DNA of 64,000 bases, taken from contig NC_003282.8 of NCBI RefSeq assembly GCF_000002985.6, positions 4,464,001 through 4,528,000 of the forward strand. Reading direction: 5' to 3'. Positions within the stretch are counted from its first letter, which is position 1. Each line of letters opens with the position of its first letter. The position numbers were made by a program, and so were the translations under genes. Below, in pieces: positions 1-11,421 of this stretch. The notes beneath the pieces are model-generated. The model did not search any database, was not told where the DNA came from, and saw only the letters and a list, made by a program, of their open reading frames with translations. Source of the DNA: Caenorhabditis elegans (lineage: Eukaryota > Nematoda > Chromadorea > Rhabditida > Rhabditidae).

Positions 1-1489
1 TATAGAAAAATATTTGCTCTCTTTGAAAAGAACTTACTTTCCGCTGAAAATTTTGCTCTAAAACTCCCTCAAAGTTTTCATGTTCCTTGCAATCAGCACA
101 TTGATATTTGAGTCAATTTTCGAGCAACGTTTCGAATTTTAAACTAAAAGCAAGGGTATATTGATGAAGTTGAAACATTATAATTTTTTTCTTTAAAAAT
201 TTCCTTTAAAAATTTCGACGCAATAATAAAATAGGTGATTTTGTAAATGTGTCGCACATTCTTAAGAAAATCTTCAAAAATCAGGACATAAATAAGAGAA
301 TTATATGTTTCAGATTTATGTACATTTTACCTAATTTTCTAAACCTTCAATGCACTAGCAGCCGACACCTTGCAGGACAACAACTAGTATAGACCTGCGA
401 GGTGTCGGCTGCTATAACATTATTCGGAATGAAGTTGGAAAAGTTATTTTAGTTACATAATATAGACCAGATTGAGATGATCATTCTGTTAATCGAAAAC
501 TTTTTGCTAGGAGTCTTAGTTTTCAAGGTACACCGGTTTGAATTTCATTGCTCCATTTTACCTGTTTTCACTTTTTAGGAGCCATATTTATGTACATTTT
601 ACCTAATTTTCGAAAACTCTAATGTACTAGCAGCTGACACCTTGCAGGACTTGACAGCAAAAACTTGTATAGGCCTGCGAGATGTCGGCTGCTATAAAGG
701 TGCACCGGTTTTAATTTCATTGCTCCATTTTACCTGTTGTCACTTTTTAGGAGGCGTTTTCCGGGTGTTTTTCATGTCCCTTAAATGGATTTAGTTATCA
801 ATTTTTTTCCAGATATTTTAGACGTAATCTACTATTAGTTTTCGAAACCTTCCAACCTCTAAATTTTTAACTTCTATACTTTACTAGTTCTTCTTCGAAA
901 TCAATGTTCATCGACAAACTCTGAGCTATTGTTATTGTAAAATGTGTGTTATCAGTCACTCTAGTTCAGTTAATCAGTGTCAGGTGTTGTTTGTACAAGT
1001 TTCACAGATTTGCTTGGAAATTAGTACTATAGGTTCCGGTCTTTCTTGTAATTTCTCACTTTCTGGAGGCGTCCGGGGCCATTTCCATAGATCCCTTCCA
1101 AAAAACTTCACGTGATCGAGCACAGACCATCTTGAGCCACAAAAAAAACCTGCCGAATCGCGGAAGAGCTTCCTATATTTGCGTTGGCGCGATGCCCATA
1201 TTCCGAGTGTTGTTTTCTCAATCAGCTGACTAATTTCTTTGCGGTGGTGGTGGTGATGATTGTTCCTGTAGCTTTTGAGGAGCATCACATCACTCCGCAT
1301 CATCACCATCATCCAAGTTTGTTCTTCCCCTCGGAGCAAACCGTCCGGAAAAGCGTGGAGCTCTTTCCGAGGCTCTCCGCTTGCCGCGTGCTCTTTCGAT
1401 CCGGCTCATTAGTTCAGGTTCAACCTCTTCTCATTCGTCGCTTTTTGCACACATTTGTGCTCTCATTCTGTACAAAATTGCAGGTTGTC
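1..1489. other. AT-rich intergenic stretch before the first gene
   Basis: I see no convincing coding exon here on either strand. The stretch holds the duplicated hairpin segment listed separately (316-720). At 1240-1310 there is a GGT/CAT-rich patch that gives His-rich chance reading frames on both strands. The last 300 bases are richer in G and C and probably carry the promoter and leader of the gene starting at 1490. Confidence 0.5.
316..720. repeat. Tandemly duplicated segment, each copy with a 20-bp hairpin
   Basis: Two diverged copies start at 316 and 587, about 271 bp apart. Each begins with the same stretch (ATTTATGTACATTTTACC) and then carries a stem-loop. In copy 1 the arms are 358-378 and 392-412, reading GCAGCCGACACC and GGTGTCGGCTGC at their outer ends. 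In copy 2 they are about 629-649 and 672-693. The stems differ at a few positions but still pair. A further shared block around an ACCGGTTT motif follows each copy. Function unknown. Confidence 0.6.
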
Positions 1490-3093
1490 ATGAGACGACT
1501 ACTTATTGTACTGACCACCTGTGCGTTTACGGATGCCATTGGAACAATGTTGGTTCAGGGACGAGCGGACACTATTCGCACTCTCCGGGATATTGTCAGA
1601 AACTCGTGAGTTACCTTTTTTTTGTTATTTTGAGTTGTTATTTGTTGACCTTTCCTGAGGCTAGGCGAGGCTAGGCGAGGCTAGGCAAGGCTAGGCGAGG
1701 CAAAGCTAGGCGAGGCAAGGCTAGGTGAGGCGAGGCTAAGCCAGGATAGGCGAGGATAGGCAAAGCTAGGCGAGGCGAGGCTAGACAAGGATAAACAAGG
1801 CTACGCAAGGCGAGGATAGGCGATGCTAAACGAGGCTAGGCGAGGCTAGGCGAAGCGAGGCTAGGCTAGACAAGGATAAACAAGGCTACGCAAGGCGAGG
1901 ATAGGCGATGCTAAACGAGGCTAGGCGAGGCTAGGCGAAGCGAGGCTAGGCTAGACAAGGATAAACAAGGCTACGCAAGGCGAGGATAGGCGATGCTAAA
2001 CGAGGCTAGGCGAGGCAGGGCGAAGCGAGGCTAGGCTAGGCTAGGCGAAACTATGCGAGGATAGGCGACGCTAGGCGATGATAGGCGACACTAAGCGACA
2101 CTAGGCGATGCGAGGCAAGGCGATTGCTAGGCAATTTTACCAAAACCAACCAGAGGCCATATTTGACCTTTCTCCGTATTCCAGAGCTCACCCACCCACT
2201 TCTCTACACAGACCACTTCACAAAGAAACACCAGAACGACTTTCAACCCCTCCAGGCATGATAATCAATACCGAAAATCCAATTCCCCACTTATCGAAAA
2301 AATTGAAAAATGCCAAACGTCATGTCAAATTTGTCGGAAAGGCTCGTGCACGGAGGCATATCGGGAATGTAGTCGTTGAGTCAGGTAATATTTTGGAATT
2401 TCTGGAATATTGACTTTCTGATCAATTCTGAGATATATTTTTTATTTCTAGGTTGAGGGGATATAACTGTTTAAAATTTTTTAAACGTTGTTCTAATTTA
2501 TTTAAATTAATTTTTCAATTTTGCACATAAAAATCAATTGGCTGGATTTTGTTTGAATTCCCGGGCAAATGATTGACCTAGTTTTGGAATTTTGACGGTT
2601 TCCGATTGTATTATAGGCTCGAAACACAATATTCAATTGACGAAAAAAGTGAAAAAAAAACCTTAAAAATAAAGCCTGAAAAATCTAATAAAAGTCAAAA
2701 CTAGGTATTGTATTTTATTGTATTTATTACGATTCAAATCGTGATCAAAAATAAATAGTGAATAGACATGAATAAGTTAAGGCCCAAACATCATAGGTCA
2801 CTAATTTGTGCGGGCATTCAAAATTAATTAATGTCTTTCTAATTTTTTTTTTGAAAAATCGAATAGATTATTAAAAATTTTGAAACTGCCCTCTAAAAAT
2901 CTGAAAGATTTTCCAGGAAATTCAGAATTTTCTTAGGCCAATGTGACCAATTTTAGGCCAGTGTGACCACGTGGATCTGATGGATTGCTCGGATTTCGAG
3001 ACAGATGAGATGACGTGCATGTTAACTGCAACTGGAATGACATGTTGCGTATGTACAGGGCTCCTCCGAGCCGCCAAACGAAGCCTTTTCTGA
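1490..3093 (+). CDS. Secreted Cys-rich small protein, three exons
   Basis: Not recognised by name. Exons 1490-1605, 2185-2384 and 2957-3093 join through GT..AG introns into a 150-residue frame ending in TGA at 3091. The product starts with a signal peptide (MRRLLIVLTTCAFTDA). It continues through a basic middle with KK and RR pairs (about residues 75-100) and ends in a six-Cys tail at about residues 108, 116, 126, 135, 136 and 138 (spacing C-x7-C-x9-C-x8-CC-x-C). The start was chosen because this ATG begins the signal peptide and sits just behind a TTGCAG, a possible trans-splice acceptor. The acceptor of exon 3 is the second of two TTAG sites; the first (exon from 2937) runs into a stop. Signal, dibasic sites and paired cysteines suggest an extracellular peptide or prohormone-like product, which is inference. 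Intron 1 carries a large minisatellite. Confidence 0.65.
1657..2125. repeat. GAGGCTAGGC minisatellite inside an intron
   Basis: About 470 bp of degenerate tandem units (GGCTAGGCGAGG and variants) fill most of intron 1 of the Cys-rich gene. A higher-order unit of about 85 bp is visible: CTAGACAAGGATAAACAAGG recurs at 1781, 1866 and 1951. The first G/C-rich units follow directly on the 5' part of the intron, and the array ends about 60 bp before the exon 2 acceptor. Confidence 0.85.
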
Positions 3094-4917
3094 GTGTTTT
3101 TGGCCTCTTTTGTAGAACAAGAGATTAGGTGAGTGAAATGTGGGTCCCAACACGATCGAAACTTGAAAAGAGAGGCTGAGAGATAGAGTATGTTCCTTAA
3201 AAGAGTACAGTAGTCCTTAACAGCACGGTACTGTACTTTTTAAAGGCACAGGCCCTTAAGTTCAAAATGCTTCGCCGCGTCGAGACCGTACAGGCTGATG
3301 TGAAGAAAATAACCAAAACTCAAACATTTAAAGCCGCAGACCCCATCTGCTTCTAGTTTTCTCTCGCAAGTGAACACAATTTTTCGTTTTCCAGAACGTT
3401 TCCCAAAAAATTTCCAGCAAAACAATTTTGTTTGAATTCGTTTTTGTTTGTTGACTTTACGATTTCCGGTGAAAGAAAAAAAAGAGAAAACAACAAAAAA
3501 CATTGTTTTCCTGTCAGTCTCTGTGATGACAACATTTCAATTATTATCAGATCGACGAAACCTGATTTTTATTGTTGTTGTTGTTGTCTTTTGGCCGGCA
3601 AGCGCGCTCTATTGATAGATTTTTTGGATTTGCAAACTGTGAACGAATAATAAAAAAAAATGTTCTGTGGAAAAATTGCCTATTTTTTAATTATAATATT
3701 TATTACAAAGCCGCGAAATGTTTAACTTTTTGCGCTAGACTCCACACGGCTTTCTTTGTTAAATACGAATGTATGTGCGCCTTTAGAGAGTACTGTAACT
3801 TTGAATCTTTGTTGCTGCGGAATTTTAATCGATTTTTCATAGTAGTTCGCTAAAAATAAATAAACCATAATAAATTTTTTACATTAACAAAAGTTGGAAA
3901 CTACAGTACGTACTCGTTAAAGGCGCACACTATTTGGTATTCAATAAAAAATGGCCTTGACGAGACCTGATACCGTATTTTTTGCCCGAAACCCGCACTA
4001 AAACCGGTTTTTTTAACTGTAAACCCCAATTAAAATACTGAAGTTCTTAAGAAACAATATATATTTAAAAAAATCGTTAAATTAAAATAATTTCTTCTTT
4101 CGCTGTGAGACCCATAAAAACAAATGCATGCGTGCGCCTTTAAGTCCGAAGCTTTTCGTAGCCTGGAAATTTTCTCAGTAGAGCGCAGCTTCAACGGATT
4201 AAAACTTGAATTTTTCGGAAACCCCAGACGAAAAAGAAAAGCATAAAATTTTCGTTAATATATATATTTTCTTGTTTTTCACTTCAAAATTCTGTTTTAC
4301 TGGTCAGAATAATATTATTCCAATATATAATGACGATGTGTTCTATTTTCAGATATGACGCCCCACCACTGCCAGCAAGTTGTAAATAATTATGTTCCCC
4401 CACTGCCGATCTCCTCTCGCCACACGACTTGATTGATAATTGATTAAATTCTGCGCTCCTGCCTTCCTTCTTTCGCCCGATCTCCCCTTGAAAATGAACG
4501 ATTTCCCTTATTTTCAGTTTATTTACATGCCATAATGCGGAATTCGGTGGTGGGAAGCGGGAAAGTTTTTCAGTGGAAGAGAAATACAAAAAAAAAGAAA
4601 CAAAACGAAACGGGAAAACAGTTTTTAAAGAATGGGCTATATACAATCCATGGTTTTTTTGTTTGTTTGACGGAACCAGTATGGGAAAAGCGTGAGCTAC
4701 TCTAGTTGACAACGATATTGCAGATCCAAGAGAACTCTGCACGACTGGGCATATTTACAGAGAGAACCGGAGGGTTCTGGAAAGGGTGGGGGAGAGAAGT
4801 AACAGAAACAAACATTTGAGTGGGAAATTTGATAATAATCATCAAAATGATAATCCAAGAGGGGAAAACGAGAAATAAATCAACATAAATTATTACATCC
4901 TGAATGGGGGCTCTTAT
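3094..4917. other. Intergenic stretch between two unrelated genes
   Basis: AT-rich, with no coding exon I can support. It contains pieces of a dispersed family that pairs a TACAGTACTC-like sequence with GCGCCTTTAA (3770-3800, 3900-3930, 4130-4145) and a CGAGACCTGA piece near 3960. Long minus-strand open frames at 3240-3535 and 4284-4742 look like chance. The latter lies directly downstream of the next gene's stop. Confidence 0.5.
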
Positions 4918-5841
4918 TCAGTCTTTCATGTAGTTGCTACGCTTGAAGCCAGCGGCCGAGATGCCATCGTCACCGATGATCTTGCTCTGATGCTTCATGA
5001 AGTCCTTGAAGCGTGGGTCCTGAAATATAATGATCTTTGATATTTTGTTATCTTATCAATAATAATAATAACTATTTGTTTTCCCTTCCAACCACTTACA
5101 TCAGTGATAGACATCTTCCTTTCTCCAATATCACCACCACCAGAGTTGGAAGTAGTAGTGGTGTTGGTTGTGTTGGATTCCATTCCCCATGAGAAGCTCT
5201 TTGGCGACGATCCGAACAGCATTTCGGAGATTGACATACGACGAGCACGTGGTTGTGCATCAATTGGAGAAGTCGGTGCAGGGCTGAAAGTTGACGATCG
5301 TGTTAAAGATGGGTTTTGAAAGCGTCTACCCCAACCTGGCGCCCTCGTTCGTCGAGAACTTGCGTCCACCAAGTGCGCCGATCTCCGAGTCGGTGGAATC
5401 CATCGAAATGGTTCTTTCTTTCTGGACGCGTGCCGAACGAGTTGGCGGCTTCCAGAGGCAATCAGTGTCGTAGTCTGGGCGAATCTGGAATTTGAGGGAT
5501 GAGATGGAGTTGAGAATCCTTAAAGTTTTGACTTTATTCCTCTTAAAACAGGACCAAAAGTCCAAATTTTATTCAAAATTTCCGAAATTCGACTAAAATC
5601 TTCAATTTTTAGGTAATAAGTTGTAGGTAATTTTCAAAAGAGTCGCTAAAAATTCCGTCCTTTGATTCCATTTTAAGTGTAATAAAGCCAAAATTCTTGA
5701 TCTATTGAGCCTACTTACTGAATCATCAGCTCCAGCAATCGGAATGCTGGCGCTGGGTGAGTGTGGTGAACCACCAGTCACCGCTTTGAAGGTAACATTC
5801 GGTTGAACGACAAGATCACTTACTTGTGGAGCCTTGGACAT
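4918..5841 (-). CDS. Ser/Thr-rich conserved-looking protein of unknown function, four exons
   Basis: Exons (transcript order) 5841-5719, 5484-5336, 5283-5100 and 5019-4918 join through GT..AG introns to 185 codons plus TGA. The 52-bp intron 5284-5335 reconciles two frames that are each open here. The first ATG follows TTTCAGG directly, and a TATA box lies upstream, so the leader is probably an outron removed by SL trans-splicing. The protein has no signal peptide or membrane segment. It is rich in Ser, Thr and Pro with many Arg-x-x-Ser-type sites (QKERTISMDS, RRMSISEM, ERKMSITD), an NTTNTTTTSN run, and a C-terminal stretch starting DPRFKDFMKHQSK. Repeated basic-Ser motifs suggest a phosphorylated cytoplasmic protein, which is inference. 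No family recognised. Confidence 0.75.
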
Positions 5842-5926
5842 CCTGAAATATAGATTCGTGTGTTGTTGCGGCGGTGAGAAGTATTCAGCAGTAAGAAATG
5901 ATTTGAATTGGGACCCACCCACAGGC

Positions 5927-5935
5927 CTATTTATA
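5927..5935 (-). promoter_or_regulatory. TATA box of the 4918-5841 gene
   Basis: The minus strand reads TATAAATAG about 85-95 bp upstream of the start codon at 5841. Initiation about 30 bp downstream would leave a short leader ending in TTTCAG immediately before the ATG, the usual layout of a trans-spliced C. elegans transcript. The ATG at 5955 lies upstream of this box and is therefore an unlikely start. Confidence 0.6.
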
Positions 5936-7830
5936 CCCGGCCCGTCGCCTTCCATGTCTGCGTCTAGAGCACAACACTATGTCTCCACTATCGTATACCG
6001 ACTTGTTTTTAAGGCGAGATAGGGGGTGGGAGAGAGAAAGCTCTCTACTCGCATGTGACCACGTGAATTTGCACATGCGCGCGCGCGCCCAGTGCCTCAA
6101 CCCGTAAACAAGTCCTGTGTGCCCATTCTGGCGGTCTTCGGTCCCCTGCTGCTGCTGGATAGTGTTAGAGGGGTTGAATAGGCAAAGTTCATATGTTTTA
6201 CTTGTTTACAGTTTCAGGAATGGGCCGGCTTGCTGCAATAAAAATAAAAACCGAACAATTTCCGATGTGGTCTATGATTTGATGCTCGCCGAGTGGGGAG
6301 AAGCCGATTGATAAACAACCCCCTTCCCATCACTTTTATCAAATTAATATTCGTTATTATTTCGCCATTCTTATTTGTCGCTGTGCTGCTATCAATTAGT
6401 CACCGTCTATTGACCAACCAACAGAGAAGCTACTCGAAAATAGAATTTTCTCCAGAAAAATACCCGTTTCTCTGCACTTTGCACACTCTCCTGCAACCGC
6501 TGGTCCCCAAACTCTTCTCGTCATGTGTTTCACGGTGTTTACGACACAGGCGTTTCTTGCGATCACTATTTTCTTTTTTTTTCTCAAGAGGCGTAGCTAT
6601 TTTCAGCTTTAATCCTGTGTTCGTCAATCACTGAACTATAATCATCTAGAAGCGCCTGTTTTTTCATTTTCCCAACATTTTCTCCCGTTTATAATTTTTT
6701 CCGATCGCTCACCACAAAGAATCCATAGGGTCGAGCGGCATTTTTGCAGTTTCTTGATTGTTGTTGTTGATACTTTCCTTTTCAGTTGGTATGATGGACG
6801 TCGATACTGGGCTACCGAACAATCCTGAAAACAAAAAAATGAAAAAATAATTTTTTTAGGATTCGACGGTTTTCTGGAAGTATTTCTGAGAAAAAACACC
6901 CGAGGAGGCACTTTTAAATACGAGAAAATTGCACTTTTACAGTTTCTTACAACAAATCATCAAATCAAAGGGAAAAAGTGGCGGAGAACGATGGGAAAAT
7001 AAGAATCGAAATGAAAAAAGAAGAGTCGCCGGCGCCGCGAGAGAGTGTGAAAGACGGAGAGAGGCGAGAGTAACGGAGCGCGGCAGGGCGCGTTGTGCCA
7101 CTCAAAAAGTGGCGCCAATTTCAAATTTAATTAATTTCCAGAGGAATTTTCGATATTTTTTCTATTTTAAGGTGCTTTGCAACTTGAAAAATAAAAAATT
7201 ATAACTTGCAGTTATGTCTAGAAACAAGCTCTGATATTCATGTGAATAAGAGCGTGTAAACGAGCTATTGGGGAGGGGCTGATGGCTACTTTCTATTTCT
7301 AGAGTTGTGAACAGAAAAAAAAGGAAAAGAAGGAAGAAAAGGAGATGAAGATGGAGAAGGCAAATGGAAAAACAAAAGTACATTGCCCATTTTTATATTC
7401 CGTGTATCAAAAAGGAGCGCTCGGTGACGACGGCTCCGGGCAGCGCAAAGTCAGAACCGACCAGCAAATGAGAAAACAGACTGAAAGGCATTTATAAACC
7501 GTCTGACAGTGAGGCCTGAAGGGTTACCAACCAGACCAGCAGCAGCAGCGAGAAGGGCAGAATGGGCACGTGCTCGGCCTCCCGGCGCCCAGAGAGAGGA
7601 GGAAAAAAGACTGGAGACGCGAGAGATGCAGATGGAAAAGTGCTGTGAGAGGGGCCCAAGGCGGAGAGCGCATTCAGAGCACTGTTTGAACCCAATTTGG
7701 GTTGTATTGGGTTGTTGACGGGCAAGCGGAGACACTTTTTGGTAAAAAGAGAAAAAGTTCAATTCTATTCGAAATAGGGAATAGATTGTATACTGTAGAA
7801 ATATAGAAAATTTTGCCCTTTTATTACTTT

Positions 7831-8149
7831 AACACTAAATTCTGAGAATGCGTTTTGTGCAACACATTTGACGCGCAAATATCTCGTAGCGAAAACTACA
7901 GTAATTCGTTAAATGAGTAGCGCTTGTGTCGATTTACGGGCTTTAATTTCGAAACGAATTTCGGTAGTTTTTTGGTAACTTTTTTTGTCAATTTCATGTT
8001 TTCTTTTCTTATTTTATCGATTAATAAATGATTTCCGTAAATCGACACCAGCGCTACAGCAGTCACTTAAAGAGTTACTGTAGCTTTCGCTATGAGATAT
8101 TTTGCGCGTCAAATATGTTGCGCAATACGCATTCTCAGAATTCAGTGCT
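7831..8149. repeat. Fold-back repeat with ends ATTCTGAGAATGCG
   Basis: A 319-bp inverted repeat. The left end (AACACTAAATTCTGAGAATG) matches the reverse complement of the right end (CATTCTCAGAATTCAGTGCT) with two differences. The arms contain TTGACGCGCAAATATCTC, CTACAGTAA and ATCGACAC blocks that occur in mirrored order on the other side. This looks like a non-autonomous DNA transposon remnant. Confidence 0.75.
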
Positions 8150-9957
8150 CCCGTAATCCATTGATTTGTTTAAAATGTTAAATAAATACCACAAGAATGG
8201 CAAAAATCGTTAAAAATCTAGAATTTAACAAAAAAAATCAGGAAAAATCCTTCTTCTCGAGGATTTCGCAACTTAAATGGATCACATGCTTCTTGAAAAT
8301 GTTTCTATTTTTATAATCAATTTATCATTTTTAAACAGTCTAGACAATTCTAAATTTGATTTTTTTTTTCCTTCAAAAACATGAAAAATCGAGAAGAACA
8401 ATTAAAGGGTGGCCATCTTCATGAACTTTTTGTTTTTCCATCGCAGCCCGCTGCAAAAAAATAAACTATTTCTACTCTTTTCCTCTCCACCACTTTCGAA
8501 TCACGAGAGCGTACTTTTTCATGGCACCACATCAACAACACAACTCGTTATGCTATTTTATAAACCTTTGGGTTACTGTAGCTGTGGGAGGCGAGGGGGC
8601 GCAATAACAGGGGGAGGGATTACTGTAGGATTACTGTACCTGATACTAATTATATTTAGGCACACTGAGAGCTCTGATTATTCTGGGTCTCATAGAGAAA
8701 GCGAGCTGAGCCTTAAAATCACAGTTTAGGATCAAAACTCTTTAAAATTAGATTTATTGAACTCTGAGTCCACATGGAAATCACGTTGTGTACTTAAACT
8801 ATTTCTCGGGGTTGTCCTCCACACAATGTTATTATATTTTTTCGTCTTTTCGAAGTTTGATTTCAACTCGTAGCACGTGTTTGTCACCCACTGGGTGCCT
8901 GAGAGGACATCAAAGATAGTGTACGGTACAAAGTGTGCGACACATAATCCGGGCGCGAAAAACAGCAAAAAAAGCGAGTAGTAGAGAAGGAAAAGAAGAA
9001 TAAAATAGATCGAAATCAGAATCTGTAACCTCGGGTACGGATTGTTGTTATGATTCCCTTTGCCCTCTTTTTTTTCAATCTCTCTCGTCTCGGGAACAGC
9101 AGAAAACCACGTGTTTTGTGGGGGTTCGACGACACAAATCGAGGCCATTTGATCAGTTTCAAGGACTTTGGGGGAAAACATTCCCCGCGGGGGAACAGAT
9201 CAAAATGTGGTTGCCAAATACTTTAATTTGAAAAATCTTCACATTTTCTGGAAGCTCTGGAAGCCAGATTGCACCAGAACACCAGCTGTAACTCCCTGAT
9301 TCTAACTGATTTTGATATCTGAGCTGCCAGAGAAAGTATTAGAAATTATGCGTAAAAAACAATTAGAACAACACAAATGACACCCCATGAAAAATGTAAT
9401 GCTTTTCTAGCATGAAAATGTTTACAGTTTTTTTTTTCTCGCTCATCAAAATTTCCAGCGTGGTCGTATAAAACCAACCTTCTTTGATGTTTGATGGCTT
9501 ATTTTATCTTTTGAAAATTAAGCTATATCAAACAAAAAAAAATGATCAGTGGAAACTGGTTCTTGATGGGAAGTTCTCGAAACCCCATGAAATGACAAAA
9601 CGTTCGCGTATCTCCTGGGAAACAAGAGTTGTCAAAAAGTTGTCAACAGTTTTTAGTTGACAAGTTTTTCATGGCTTTGTACCGAAAAGAGTTATGGGTC
9701 AGTAAAGTTGAATGGAAAAACGTGTCATTTCCAAATTAACTCACAAAGTGTACGAAAACCTACCTATGAAAAGCTAACAATAAGAAAAACCAAAAACTAT
9801 CAATATCAAAGGCCAACTGAAAAGCAACGTGTTGTTTGTCAGGGGAGTCATCGAGAATAACAAGGGGCAAAGTTTCATTTGATCAGGACAGCAGCGGGAC
9901 AGCAGGGTGATCAAAAGATTCCCGAGTTCTCAAACTACAACTGTGCACCCCACAACT

Positions 9958-9974
9958 CCCCCCCCCCCCCCCCC
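9958..9974. repeat. Homopolymer of 17 cytosines
   Basis: An uninterrupted C run (G run on the minus strand) about 40 bp upstream of a perfect TGACGTCA site. G tracts of this kind are known in C. elegans to depend on the DOG-1 helicase for stable replication. Confidence 0.95.
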
Positions 9975-10016
9975 AGCCCTACGTCATTCTTCCTCCACCC
10001 GGTTTGGTGTACCTAG

Positions 10017-10024
10017 TGACGTCA
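10017..10024. promoter_or_regulatory. Perfect CRE-type palindrome TGACGTCA
   Basis: An 8-bp CREB/ATF consensus in a locally G/C-richer patch (9950-10180). Downstream a short ATG frame (10172, MSKALHDL) ends in a possible GT donor at about 10198. That makes the patch a candidate promoter with first exon for an unrecognised plus-strand transcript, but no following exon could be joined. Confidence 0.3.
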
Positions 10025-10460
10025 ATTCATATGGTGACCCTCCCGCCACCTCGCTACGCATTGCATCTCTTCATCTCGCACACTATCTCGTTATCTTTGA
10101 AAAGCCGACGACGACACTGTGAAAATGAAGAAGACGACGGGGCCGTGTCGTTGACAAAATAGCCGACGGCGATGTCGAAAGCTCTTCACGATTTGGGTAA
10201 CAAACATTGGATCTTTAGAATTTTGCATTGGAAACAACATGACCTCCACAATGATAATACGGTAAATGTTAACAAAGTGTCTTTTAACATTTTGGTAGTT
10301 GATAACTTTTCTTGCAATGTTCTAAACTGTCTAGCTTGGTTTGCCAAAAAACTGAAAAATCAAATTAGAAATTTCTGTTGCTGCTTGTATGGAATAGGGA
10401 ACATATCCATTGAATTCTGTATGAGAAAAACGGGTTTTGGAGTGTTATTTTTTCGGTTTT

Positions 10461-11421
10461 AAAATGTTCAGAATACAATTTTTAACATTTTGTCAAATGA
10501 CAATTTTTTGATACCTTCCGTTGTTGGTGAGTTACAGCTATTTGAATAAAAAATGCTAATTGTAAGAGCTGCACCTTTTCAAGCACCCGTAATTAATCAG
10601 ATTTTGAAATTTCTAAAAAAGTGGTCAAGTAGCAAAATGCTTAAAGGTGGGGTACCGAAATTTGAGACTTTGCGTTTTTAGATCCAAAATGGTCCAAAAC
10701 TACCGAATTTCATAATGAGACGTTCTGAAAATTTTTCAAAAAAAAGTTATGGCCTCTCAAAATTTTGGAAAAAACGGTCTATTTTTAGCTAAAATCCCAA
10801 ATTTTGGCAACTTATCGGTGTCGCAGCAGTTGAAACTTAATTTTTATTTGATTATCATCCTTTAAAGCATGTTTTGGCATTTTATTGCGTGTTGTTTCAT
10901 TTATTGAGACGCTTTTTGGGCCAATGGGGACGGAAAATTGTGTCATATTTGCGTCCCCATTGGCCAAAAAAACATCTCAATCAACGAAACAACACGCAAT
11001 AAAATGCCAAAACATGCTTTAAAGGATGATAATAAAATAAAAATTAAGTTCCAACTGCTGCGACACCGATAAGTTGCCAAAATTTGAGATTTTAGCTAAA
11101 AATATACCGTTTTTTCCAAAACTTTGAGAGGCCATAACTTTTTTAAAAAATTTTCAGTACGTCTCATTATGAAATTCGGTAGTTTTGGACCATTTTGGAT
11201 CTAAAAACGCAAAGTCTCAAATTTCGGTACCCCACCTTTAAGCATTTTGCTACTTGACCACTTTTTTAGAAATTTCAAAATCTGATTAATTACGGGTGCT
11301 TGAAAAGGTGCAGCTCTTACAATTAGCATTTTTTATTCAAATAGCTGTAACTCACCAACAACGGAAGGTATCAAAAAATTGTCATTTGACAAAATGTTAA
11401 AAATTGTATTCTGAACATTTT
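10461..11421. repeat. Near-perfect 961-bp palindrome
   Basis: The two halves are reverse complements along their whole length with scattered mismatches. The outer end AAAATGTTCAGAATACAA returns as TTGTATTCTGAACATTTT. The centre is near 10941, where CCAATGGGGACG faces CGTCCCCATTGG around a short spacer. Open frames are absent. This is the form of a fold-back transposable element without coding capacity. Confidence 0.9.

Larger units (their letters stand above)
5936..10016. other. Long non-coding stretch with purine-rich and G/C-rich patches
   Basis: No gene supported. 6080-6095 is a GCGCGC run. 7010-7110 and 7430-7720 are GA-rich and richer in G/C than their surroundings; the second has a CAG run (7540-7550) and a TTTATAAACC box near 7492. 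These could be regulatory or an unrecognised 5' exon, but no frame there could be linked to other exons. Long minus-strand open frames (7451-7762, 8732-9181) lack recognisable domains. Repeats at 7831-8149 and the C run at 9958-9974 are listed separately. Confidence 0.45.

Noticed and set aside
2937-2956. Alternative exon 3 start of the Cys-rich gene at the first TTAG
   Set aside because: Leads to an in-frame TAG after six codons; the acceptor at 2956 keeps the frame open to 3091.
4284-4742. 152-codon minus-strand open frame
   Set aside because: Lies in the 3' flank of the 4918-5841 gene, has no recognisable domain, no splice partners and simple A/T-rich composition.
5842-5955. Upstream in-frame ATG (5955) of the Ser/Thr-rich gene
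   Set aside because: It lies upstream of the TATA box, and TTTCAG sits directly before the ATG at 5841.
8732-9181. 149-codon minus-strand frame with a hydrophobic segment
   Set aside because: Low-complexity Phe/Leu run from T-rich DNA; no promoter, exon partners or protein family signs.
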